From the NCBI RefSeq assembly GCF_030816725.1, contig NZ_JAUSYG010000001.1, positions 4,340,001 through 4,404,000 on the forward strand: 64,000 bases of DNA, in the 5' to 3' direction. The DNA is from Pseudarthrobacter defluvii. Its GTDB lineage: Bacteria > Actinomycetota > Actinomycetes > Actinomycetales > Micrococcaceae. How positions within the stretch are numbered: position 1 is the stretch's first letter; each line of letters begins with the position of its first letter. Shown piece by piece: positions 45,283-53,700 of the stretch. Both the position numbers and the translations under genes were made by a program. A model generated the notes under the pieces. That model saw only the letters and a list, made by a program, of their open reading frames with translations, searched no databases and was not told where the DNA came from.

Positions 45283-45288
45283 TAGCCT
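45283..45288 (+). promoter_or_regulatory. -10 element of a probable leaderless promoter (PhzF-like gene)
   Basis: TAGCCT ends exactly 6 nt before the GTG at 45295; no ribosome site is present. Confidence 0.5.
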
Positions 45289-45294
45289 GCTCCG

Positions 45295-46143
45295 GTGAAC
45301 CTGACACCCCGCAGCCGTCCTTTCCACCAGGTGGATGTATTCGCCAGCCAGCCCTACCGCGGCAACCCGCTCGCCGTCGTCCTTGAAGCCCAAGGCCTGG
45401 ATGCTGCCGCGATGCAGCGCTTCGCCAACTGGACCAACCTTTCGGAAACCACCTTCCTCCTGCCGCCCGAGGATTCCCGGGCTGACTATAAAGTCCGCAT
45501 CTTCACCGGCTCGGAGGAGTTCCCCTTCGCAGGCCATCCCACGCTCGGCTCTGCCCATGCCTGGCTGGACGCCGGGGGAGTGCCGAAGGCGGAAGGCTAC
45601 GTAGTGCAGGAGTGTGCCGCTGGGCTGGTCCGGGTGAAGCGTGACGGCGGGAGGCTGGCTTTCGCCGCACCTCCCATGACGCGCTTCGGCCCGGTGGAAG
45701 CGCCGGTGCGCCGGCACTTGGCGGAGGCGCTGCGGGTGCCCGCGACCGATGTTCTGGACGCCGCCTGGCTGGTGAACGGCCCCGAATGGATCGGTGTCCT
45801 CCTGGGATCCGCCGAGCAGGTGCTGGCCCTTAAACCGGACTTCGCGGGTATGGGCGACCTGAAGATCGGTGTAATCGGGCCGCACGCCCCGGGCGCCGGC
45901 AGCGACTTTGAGGTCCGCACGTTCCTTCCGGGTGACGCCGTGACGGAGGACCCCGTCACGGGCAGCTTCAACGCCGGTGCCGCACGGTGGCTGATGGGAA
46001 GCGGGAGGGCGCCGGAGCAATACCTGGCCACCCAGGGGACCGTTCTGGGCCGTGCGGGGCGCATCCACGTCAGTGCCGAAGACGGGGAAATCTGGGTGGG
46101 CGGTGATTCCACCACCTGCATCAGCGGGGCCGTGCTGCTCTGA
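45295..46143 (+). CDS. PhzF family isomerase/epimerase-like protein
   Basis: A 282-residue protein of the diaminopimelate-epimerase fold. FHQVDVFASQPYRGNPLAVVLEAQGL opens the first half, with the catalytic Glu in NLSETTFLLPP near residue 53 and FPFAGHPTLGSAHAWL. The second half has VTEDPVTGSFNAGAARWL. No phenazine genes are nearby, so the substrate is unknown; most family members are of unassigned function. Starts at GTG directly downstream of the ribosomal terminator, with its own leaderless-looking promoter. Confidence 0.9.
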   Translation: MNLTPRSRPFHQVDVFASQPYRGNPLAVVLEAQGLDAAAMQRFANWTNLSETTFLLPPEDSRADYKVRIFTGSEEFPFAGHPTLGSAHAWLDAGGVPKAEGYVVQECAAGLVRVKRDGGRLAFAAPPMTRFGPVEAPVRRHLAEALRVPATDVLDAAWLVNGPEWIGVLLGSAEQVLALKPDFAGMGDLKIGVIGPHAPGAGSDFEVRTFLPGDAVTEDPVTGSFNAGAARWLMGSGRAPEQYLATQGTVLGRAGRIHVSAEDGEIWVGGDSTTCISGAVLL

Positions 46144-46208
46144 CCCGGGTCTGATCAGGGAATCGCAATCCGGCCGGGAATACTTCGGTGCAGGCAGCAG
46201 TTCAGGAG

Positions 46209-46229
46209 TATAGATGCAAATACATGTAT
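46209..46229 (+). promoter_or_regulatory. -10 element and palindromic operator for the FMN reductase gene
   Basis: TATAGAT (46209-46215) is a good extended -10, followed immediately by the perfect palindrome ATACATGTAT (46220-46229), which would cover the transcription start. This is a typical repressor arrangement, for example for a MarR-type protein. Confidence 0.5.
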
Positions 46230-46259
46230 GATGAAATGAACGAGCACCAGGAGAATGCC

Positions 46260-46886
46260 ATGGAAATCCGCCGCATCACCGTCCTTTCCGCAGGGCTCGG
46301 CGTGCCCTCATCGAGCAGGCTGCTGGCCGACCAGCTCGCAGCATCCGCCCAGCGTCAGCTCACGGCAGCCGGCTACGACGTGGCCGTGGACGTCATCGAA
46401 CTCCGGGACCTTGCCGTAGACATCGCCAACAATTTCGTCACCGGCTACGCCCCACTACGCCTGGCGGAAGTCATCGCCGGAGTGGAGGCATCCGACGGGA
46501 TCATCGCGGTGACGCCCGTCTTCAGCGCCTCCTACAGCGGGTTATTCAAGTCCTTTATCGACGTCCTGGACCCGAAGTCGCTGGACGGCAAGGCGGTGCT
46601 GCTCGGCGCTACCGGCGGCACCGACAGGCACCAGATGGTTCTGGACTACGCCCTGCGCCCGCTCTTCACATATCTCCGCACCCGCATCGCTGCAACCGGC
46701 GTGTTCGCAGGACCCCAGGACTGGGGAACTGCGGAAGAGGGCGGCGGGTCTCTCGCGGACCGCATTGACCGCGCCGCCGCCGAGTTTATGCGGCTGCTTG
46801 AAGGGCCGCAGCCAGGCCGGAAGCCGGCCCCGCTGGAGTCCCTGCCGTTCGAACAGCTGCTCGCCGGTATCTCAGGGTCCCGCTAG
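46260..46886 (+). CDS. NAD(P)H-dependent FMN reductase (CE1759-like, luciferase partner)
   Basis: A 208-residue flavodoxin-fold reductase. RRITVLSAGLGVPSSSRLLADQL binds the FMN phosphate, AVTPVFSASYSGLFKSFIDVLDP is the conserved central helix region and LGATGGTDRHQMVLDYALRPLFTYLR follows. This combination resembles FMN reductases that supply reduced flavin to luciferase-like monooxygenases, but no monooxygenase gene is in the window. The ATG at 46260 has CAGGAGA upstream; an in-frame start 24 codons earlier would include the operator. Confidence 0.87.
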   Translation: MEIRRITVLSAGLGVPSSSRLLADQLAASAQRQLTAAGYDVAVDVIELRDLAVDIANNFVTGYAPLRLAEVIAGVEASDGIIAVTPVFSASYSGLFKSFIDVLDPKSLDGKAVLLGATGGTDRHQMVLDYALRPLFTYLRTRIAATGVFAGPQDWGTAEEGGGSLADRIDRAAAEFMRLLEGPQPGRKPAPLESLPFEQLLAGISGSR

Positions 46887-46940
46887 TCCCACGGCAGCTT
46901 GCCGTCCTGCCTGATTCGTCCTGCATTGGCCGTCCCGCGG

Positions 46941-47507
46941 TCAGTCGTCCAGTAAGGCAATGAACTCCCGAGCCTGCGTAAGCGAGATATCGGAGTGCCG
47001 GGTCAAGGCGTTGGCCGCGGCCTCCGTGTCGCCGCTTCGGGCCAGGGTTCGGATCCTGCCGTAAATCTCGTCATTGAGCATGTTGCTGCTCACCTCGCGC
47101 GTGACGTCTCCCTTGCTGGCGATGGCACGGTAACGGTAAGGGAACCGCTGCGGCTCGTCGTCGTCCTCTTCGACGGCCTGTGCGGGCTCCTGGCGCCGGA
47201 AGGGCTGGGGGTGGGCCGCCAGGGCGCCCACTGCGTCGCGCGAGGCCCGCAGGCCCTCCCCGGTGATCTCGTAATACAGCTTGATGGCGGCCATGGCCTG
47301 GCCCTGCGCGATCAAGGCGTAAACGCGCCGGTGTTCGTCTTCCGACAACCGGTCGGCTGCTGCCCGGGCCAGCTCCTGTGGTGCCTTCGCCGGTTCGGCC
47401 TGGCTAGCAGGGCGTCCCGTCTTGCGTTTCCGGGCGGCACGGTACGCCACCGTCACCCCCGCAACCACCGCGAGCAGGATAAGGACCGGGACCACAAGGG
47501 ATTCCAT
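46941..47507 (-). CDS. Membrane-anchored protein with bL12 C-domain-like segment, function unknown
   Basis: A 188-residue protein. A single TM helix spans about residues 4-22 (VVPVLILLAVVAGVTVAY), followed by a basic RKRK stretch, an Ala-rich linker and two helical segments. The first, RVYALIAQGQAMAAIKLYYEITGEGLRASRDAVGAL, resembles the C-terminal domain of ribosomal bL7/L12 (an ITGxGLxxAKDxV pattern). The last 50 residues (DEIYGRIRTLARSGDTEAAANALTRHSDISLTQAREFIALL) form a similar repeat. A GTG two codons upstream is an alternative start. Confidence 0.65.
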   Translation of the reverse strand: MESLVVPVLILLAVVAGVTVAYRAARKRKTGRPASQAEPAKAPQELARAAADRLSEDEHRRVYALIAQGQAMAAIKLYYEITGEGLRASRDAVGALAAHPQPFRRQEPAQAVEEDDDEPQRFPYRYRAIASKGDVTREVSSNMLNDEIYGRIRTLARSGDTEAAANALTRHSDISLTQAREFIALLDD

Positions 47508-47641
47508 TTTCACGAGCCGTTCTGTTTACTTTCTGGCCTCGCCAGGGGATGTTGCTTCGCTGGCGATACGTCCAGCGACCCTGTTGCTGCCGACCGTCCA
47601 GCTGCATGGTCTGGCTACCTAGATCTTAATCCAGATCATGG

Positions 47642-48100
47642 TTATCCACAGCAATATGCACGGGTCCACATACAGTGTCGGCCCCTGCCCGTCAAACTCC
47701 CGAAGGGGAATATGAGGAGTATCGCAGCGTCGACCCGGAACCGTTCCGGCGCGCCCGGTACGCGCTCCTCCGGCGACAGTGGGTTGTGCGGCCTGTGGAT
47801 GAAATTCCGTCAAAGAAATATTTACTCCACATGCCTAATCTCGAGTTTCCGCAGGTCAAAGGCTTGTTTGGGGATAAAAAATTTTTGTATCCACAGGCTT
47901 CCCCACAGGCTGTGCACAAGCTATGCCCCTTACTGCACAGGTTATCCACAGGGGTTCGAGCATGCTGGCTTTGCTCCTGACACGACCGCCGTTAGCGTAG
48001 CGGGGTACCTGTCCTCCGCGTCCCAAACTGGGCCATCATCCTTTCGGTGGCGACCCAGCGTGCCGCTCCCCAGGCGACCCTGTGGAAAAGCTGTGGATAC
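47642..48100. promoter_or_regulatory. DnaA-box-like cluster upstream of dnaB
   Basis: TTATCCACA occurs perfectly at 47642-47650 and 47942-47950. Near matches on either strand lie at 47794-47802, 47887-47895, 48081-48089 and 48092-48100. The strand between 47874 and 47890 is A/T-rich (an AAAAAATTTTT core). The 47508-48260 gap holds no credible gene, although an open frame runs through it into dnaB. Confidence 0.6.
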
Positions 48101-48260
48101 TGGGGATAACTCCCAGGCGGAGGTCACGTGGGAGCAGTCGGGGCTTGATTGTCAGAGCCAGCGGGTAGACCTGGACAGGTGGCGGGAGCCGGTTTACCGG
48201 AGGCCGCCGGGCAGGATGGATCACCGGGCACGCGCCCGGTACAAATGGAGGACGGCAGTT

Positions 48261-49646
48261 TTGTCAATCGCGCATCTGGACCCTGTCGAGGCGACCCGTG
48301 GATCGGATACCAGCCGAAAGCCCCCACAGGACATCGCCGCTGAACAGTCTGTGCTGGGCGGCATGATGCTCTCCAAGGACGCCATTGCGGACGTCGTGGA
48401 AATCCTCCGCGGACAGGACTTTTACCGGCCCGCCCACGAGACCATTTACGAAGCCATCATCGATCTCTACGGCCGCGGCGAACCCGCAGATGCCGTCACC
48501 GTCTCGGATGAGCTGACCAAGCGTGCCGAGATCAACAGAATCGGCGGTCCGGCCTACCTGCACGAACTGATCCAGACCGTCCCCACCGCGGCCAACGCCG
48601 GCTACTACGCCGAGATCGTGGCCGAACGGGCGGTACTTCGCCGGCTCGTGAACGCCGGCACCAAAATCGTCCAGTTGGGCTACGGCTCGGACGGCGAGGT
48701 TGAAGACCTGGTCAACCAGGCCCAGGCAGAGGTCTATGCAGTGGCCGAACGCCGCACCGCGGAAGACTACGTGGTCCTGAAGGACGTCATGGAGTCCACG
48801 GTGGACGAAATTGAGGCGTCCGGCCACCGCGGGGAAGGGATGGTGGGTGTCCCCACAGGCTTCTACGAACTTGATGAACTGACCCACGGACTCCACCCGG
48901 GCCAGATGATCGTCATCGCCGCACGTCCCGCCGTGGGCAAGTCAACCTTCGCCCTCGACTTCGCCCGCTCCGCAGCCATCAAGCACAACCTGGCCACCGT
49001 CATGTTCTCCCTCGAAATGGGGCGCAACGAGATCGCCATGCGCCTGCTGTCCGCCGAGGCCACCATCAGCCTCCAGGATCTCCGCAAGGGCACCATCAAG
49101 GACGAGCAGTGGTCCAAGATCGCCACCACCATGGGGCGGATGAACGATGCCCCGCTGTTCATCGACGACAGTCCCAACATGTCCCTCATGGAGATCCGGG
49201 CCAAATGCCGCCGCCTCAAGCAGCAGCATGACCTCAAACTCGTCATCCTGGACTACCTCCAGCTGATGAGTTCCGGCAAGAAAGTCGAGTCCCGCCAGCA
49301 GGAAGTCTCCGAGTTTTCCCGTGCACTGAAGCTCCTGGCCAAGGAACTCCAGGTCCCCGTGATCGCCCTTTCGCAGCTGAACCGCGGATCCGAACAGCGC
49401 CAGGACAAGCGGCCCATGGTCTCGGACCTCCGTGAGTCCGGCTCGATTGAGCAGGACGCCGACATGGTGATCCTGCTCCACCGCGAGGATGTCTACGACA
49501 AGGAGTCCCCGCGTGCCGGCGAAGCCGACATCCTGGTGGCCAAGCACCGTAACGGACCCACCAAGGACATCGTCGTCGCGTTCCAGGGCCACTACTCCCG
49601 CTTCGCCAACATGGCGGGTGACGCCGGCGGCGGCGGTGGCTTCTAG
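48261..49646 (+). CDS. dnaB: Replicative DNA helicase
   Basis: A 461-residue hexameric 5'-3' helicase. The N-domain (QDIAAEQSVLGGMMLSKDAIADVVEIL) and linker precede the RecA core, which has Walker A RPAVGKST, Walker B LVILDYLQLM, MVSDLRESGSIEQDADMVILLHR with the arginine finger region, and a Gly-rich end. TTG 48261 is taken as start because it begins the conserved SIAHLDP sequence and has GGAGG upstream; the frame is open for another 400 codons upstream but that stretch is non-coding by composition. No intein is present. Its stop overlaps the converging thioesterase stop by 4 nt. Confidence 0.95.
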   Translation: MSIAHLDPVEATRGSDTSRKPPQDIAAEQSVLGGMMLSKDAIADVVEILRGQDFYRPAHETIYEAIIDLYGRGEPADAVTVSDELTKRAEINRIGGPAYLHELIQTVPTAANAGYYAEIVAERAVLRRLVNAGTKIVQLGYGSDGEVEDLVNQAQAEVYAVAERRTAEDYVVLKDVMESTVDEIEASGHRGEGMVGVPTGFYELDELTHGLHPGQMIVIAARPAVGKSTFALDFARSAAIKHNLATVMFSLEMGRNEIAMRLLSAEATISLQDLRKGTIKDEQWSKIATTMGRMNDAPLFIDDSPNMSLMEIRAKCRRLKQQHDLKLVILDYLQLMSSGKKVESRQQEVSEFSRALKLLAKELQVPVIALSQLNRGSEQRQDKRPMVSDLRESGSIEQDADMVILLHREDVYDKESPRAGEADILVAKHRNGPTKDIVVAFQGHYSRFANMAGDAGGGGGF

Positions 49647-50617
49647 GCGCCCTGCCCGAGCAGGTGGTTGGGGAGCCGGTTGCCCGGAGCGGTGCCCCTG
49701 ATCTCCAGCAGTTCGCGGGCGTGGGCGTGGAGCCGTTTGTCCTCATCGCTGACCGGCACCCAGGCGGGCACGGGCACGGAGGTGCCTTCGTCGTCGCGCG
49801 CCACCATGACGGTGAGGCAATAGGTGGTGAAGTTAAGCTCCCGGCCCTTGGGGTCGCCGGAACGGACGTGGACCGCGATATGCATGCCCTTGGTCCCGGT
49901 GTACACCAGCCGGGCTTCCACCTCCACCACATGGCCGATCAGCAGCGGCCGGTAGAAGCGTACGCCGCCGGAGAATACCGCCACGGTATCCCTGCCGCAG
50001 TAGCGTGAGGCACACACGTAGGCGGCCTCGTCGATCCACTTCATGACAATGCCACCGTGGACCTTTCCGCCCCAGTTCACGTCGGTGGGCGCAGCCATGA
50101 ACCGCAGCGTTACGCGCTCGGCCGTACCGGCGTCGGTATATTCCTGTCGGTTCATAGCTTCCACGATCTGCTCGCGGACCTTGATTCTGGCCAGCGCGTG
50201 ATCCCGCTGTTCGATCTCGGCGGGAGTTGTTGGTTCAAACTGCTGCACGGGCACCGGCCTGCCGTCCGCCCCTACGGCAACGAAGATCACCATGCACGTG
50301 CTGCGCATTGTGGCGGGGCCGCCTTTCGGGTCGCCGGAGGAGACCACGGTGCGGATGTGCATGGATGAGCGGCCGGTGTAGACGATGGTTGCCTCGACCT
50401 CCACCATGTCGCCGCTGTTCACAGGATCGGCGAAGTGGATGTTGCCGACATAGGCGGTCACGCAGTAGGACTTGGCCCAACCCACCGCGGCGGCATAGGC
50501 GGCCTTGTCCACCCACTCGAGTACCGTGCCGGCATCCACCGATCCGCTGTGCCCCACGTCCATGGGCGCGGCGAGGAAGCGAAGGGTCACGGAGTTGGGC
50601 CTGCCGGTCTCAGTCAT
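49643..50617 (-). CDS. Acyl-CoA thioesterase with two hotdog domains
   Basis: A 324-residue protein made of two similar hotdog folds. Domain 1 (about 6-150) reads VTLRFLAAPMDVGHSGSVDAGTVLEWVDKAAY; domain 2 (about 168-310) reads VTLRFMAAPTDVNWGGKVHGGIVMKWIDEAAY, where HGGIVMKWID carries the catalytic Asp region. Domain 1 has DAGTVLEWVD instead of HGG, so it may be structural. The family is the BACH/YciA-type thioesterase. The ATG is probably leaderless. Confidence 0.85.
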   Translation of the reverse strand: MTETGRPNSVTLRFLAAPMDVGHSGSVDAGTVLEWVDKAAYAAAVGWAKSYCVTAYVGNIHFADPVNSGDMVEVEATIVYTGRSSMHIRTVVSSGDPKGGPATMRSTCMVIFVAVGADGRPVPVQQFEPTTPAEIEQRDHALARIKVREQIVEAMNRQEYTDAGTAERVTLRFMAAPTDVNWGGKVHGGIVMKWIDEAAYVCASRYCGRDTVAVFSGGVRFYRPLLIGHVVEVEARLVYTGTKGMHIAVHVRSGDPKGRELNFTTYCLTVMVARDDEGTSVPVPAWVPVSDEDKRLHAHARELLEIRGTAPGNRLPNHLLGQGA

Positions 50618-50623
50618 GCTGCG

Positions 50624-50629
50624 ATCTTA
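50624..50629 (-). promoter_or_regulatory. -10 element of a probable leaderless promoter (thioesterase)
   Basis: TAAGAT on the minus strand ends exactly 6 nt before the ATG at 50617. Confidence 0.5.
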
Positions 50630-50670
50630 CTGACGGCCCCGGTTACCGGCCGGTTGGGTCCTGCAACAAA

Positions 50671-50703
50671 CTGCCCCGCCCGCCGGAAGGGCGGACGGGG
50701 CAG
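50671..50703 (-). terminator. Terminator of the large pectinolytic gene
   Basis: CTGCCCCG-CCCGCC (50671-50684) pairs with GGGCGG-A-CGGGGCAG (50689-50703), one bulged A, with a GGAA loop. On the minus strand TTTGTTG follows. It lies 16 bases past the stop at 50719. Confidence 0.8.
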
Positions 50704-50718
50704 TATAGGGCGGTTGCG

Positions 50719-53700
50719 TTAGTGGCGGGTGTAGACGATATCAGGCTGGGCCGGCAGGTCCATGCCTTCACCGATAAAGAAGCCCGGGTGCGGCGGTTGG
50801 TTGTATGCCACGTTTTCGCGGGCCACGGACTGCCGGTACACCGGATCGTGCATCAGCGTCCGGAGCCGAACGTCCGTGGCAGCTGTTGTGGTGTAGATCC
50901 GCAACTCTGTGCTGTCCGCGGACGGCCAGGCAATTTCTTCCCGCCAGTCACCAAGGAGGTCGGCCTGGATGGCTGGCGTGCCCTTGGTGCCGTTGTTGGA
51001 CTTGGCACCGGTTGCCGTCACCAGCCTGTCGGTGGACCCGGTTTCCCAGTTCCATTTGCCGATGCTCGGGGTTCCGGTGTTCGTTGTGGCATTCCAGTCG
51101 TGGTCCACGATCTCACGTAGCAGGTCACCGTCCCACCAGGCCAGGAAGTTGGCCGCAGGAATCTTTTCGGAGATCAGCTCGCCCTTGACGGAACGGAGTT
51201 GGCCAACCGGGGAATTCCAGGCGGCATCCCCGCCGATGGCCCAGCCTTCGGCCCCGGCGTAGCGGGGGTCGATGTCGTCCATCGCGGCCCGGCCGGTGTC
51301 CTTGACAGCAGGAATGCTCCACAGCACCTCTCCCGTTCTTGAATCCCGGAAGGTGGCGCCCAGGTTTCCGCTGGCACCCATTTCTTCGTGTGCGGCGAAG
51401 GTCTCCAGGCCTGGGCGTGAGGGGTCGAAGTCGCTGGTGTGGATCGCATCCCCATGTCCCAGGCCTGTGGTGTAGAGCGCCTTGCCGTTGTCGTCGATGG
51501 TCATGGAGCCGAAGATGAACTCGTCCTTGCCGTCGGCGTCGACATCGGCCACGGACATGTTGTGGTTGCCCTGCCCGCGGTACTGGGTTCCGGCGATATC
51601 GGAATCGAACGTCCAGCGCTTGGTGATCTTTCCCGCCACCAGGTCGTACGTTGCCAGCACTGCCCGGGTGTAGTAACCGCGGCTGAACATCATGGACGGG
51701 TGCTCGCCGTCCAGGTATGCCACGGCACCGAGGAACCGGTCCACGCGGTTGCCGTAGGTGTCTCCCCAGGCCCCGACATCCCCGCGGGGCGGATCGTAGG
51801 CAACAGTGTCCATGATGGTGCCTGTTGCGCCGTGGAATACGGTGAGGAACTCCGGACCACTGAGGACATAGCCGCTGCTGTTGCGGTAGTCCGCTCCGGC
51901 GTTGCCGATCACCGTCCCGGCGGCGTCACGCGTTCCGTCAGCAGTCTTCATGGCTACCTCAGCCTTGCCGTCGCCGTCGAAATCGTAGGCAAGCAGCTGG
52001 GTGTAGTGTGCTCCGGCGCGGATGTTCGGCCCCATGTTGATCCGCCAGAGCCTTGTTCCGTCCATCCGGTACGCATCCACGTACACGGTGCCCGTGTAGC
52101 CGGCCTGGGAGTTGTCCTTGGCATTGGACGGGGACCACATCTGCAGGATTTCGTAGGTGCCGTCGCCGTCCAGGTCGGCCACGCTGGCGTCCCCGGCGGA
52201 ATAGCTGTAGGGCTGGCCGTCCTTGGTGTAGTCGTCTGCCGGTTTGTCCAGCTTGATGGCCAGGTAGTCCTGCGCCAGGGGCGTGAATTCAGCGGTCAGC
52301 TGATCACCGCCGTTGCCCACGCTCTTGATGACGTATCTGGACGCGGCGGTTCCGGCCGGATCCAGGAAGGTGGTGCTGTTGCGGATCGGTTCATCGGTGA
52401 GCTGGACGCCGTCGCGGATGACGTGGAAGCCGATCTGTTCCGGGTCGAGGCCCAGCATGCGCCAGCCTACCCGGACACCCTGGCTGGTGAGCAGTGCCAC
52501 GGGCGCGCGGTCGATGGCTTCCATCTGCCGGTTGACGACGGTGACCTTTTCGGTGCCCACTACTGCCGACGGCAGTGACTCGCCGCCCTTGTTCACCGCG
52601 GTGAGCCGGTAGTAGTTCTTGATGGTGGTCAGCACGGTGTAGTCCGTGTAATTCACCTCCGCTGCGCGGCCCACGTACTCGAAGGGACCGTCCGGTGAGG
52701 TGGACCGGTAGACCTGGTAGGCGGCAGCCTCCTTCACCTTCTGCCATTTCAGCGTCACGCTGGTCTTCTCCACGGCCTTGACATCCACCTTGCCGGGGGC
52801 TGCAGGAACCGCGGTGGCCGGGTCCACCAAGGCGGTGTCGACAGTGTTGGAAGGAACCGATTCCAGCCCGGTGTTGTCCACAGCGGTGACGTAGTACTGG
52901 TACTTCAGCCCTGGGAAGGCTGTGGTGTCCTGGAAGGCGGGCGCCGTGACGTGATCCGCAATGAGCTCCGGCCCGGATTCGAAAGACGCCTTGCGGAACA
53001 CCTTGTAGGAGGCGGCGTCAGGCACCCCGTCCCAGGCCAGGTCCACAGTGGGAGGTTCGACTGAGGCGTTCACCGACGTGGTGTGCAGGTTGGTGGGCCC
53101 CACCAGCAGCGGCGTGACTTCCAGCCCGTTGAGCCGCTGGCCGGAGCCGCTGATGGTCAGGTTCAGCTGTCCGTCGGATACCAGGACCTGGTTGATGATT
53201 TTGGTGGCGGAAGATGCCTTGCCGGAGGAAACCTGCCCGAATGGAACGCCTTCCGCCGCTACATCGGTCCTGGTGGAGCCGATCCAGTCGCTGTGGTGCG
53301 TCTTCAGGGCGTAGGTGCCGTTGGGAACGTCGAGCTGGAACTCGAAGCTGGAGCCGCTGAGGACAAAATCGCGCAGCAGGTTGGACGTTACGGCGCCGCG
53401 GTCCCGGTCACTCAGGACGGAGATGTCCTTGAAGCCGAAAGTGCGGCCGGGCGTGTAGGCCATGGTCCGGTTCACCTCGGTGTAGCCGGGCTCCACGGGA
53501 GCGCCCACCGGGCCGAAATCGAACTTGTACTTGGCCTTCTTGGTGGTCAGGCTGAGGGCGTCGCTTGGTTCGGAGAGTCCCTTGCCGTTCAGGGCGGCAA
53601 CACGGACGCTGTAGGCGGTCCCCTCCTCGAGGCCGGTCAGGTTGGCTGTGGGCACGGTGGCGGTGGTGGTGAGCTTGAAGGCGCTGTCCGGTTCGGAGGC

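Noticed and set aside
46995..48260. Long open frame running into dnaB from upstream
   Set aside because: It crosses the oppositely oriented membrane-protein gene and the DnaA-box region, lacks similarity to DnaB N-domains, and a well-placed ribosome site supports TTG 48261.
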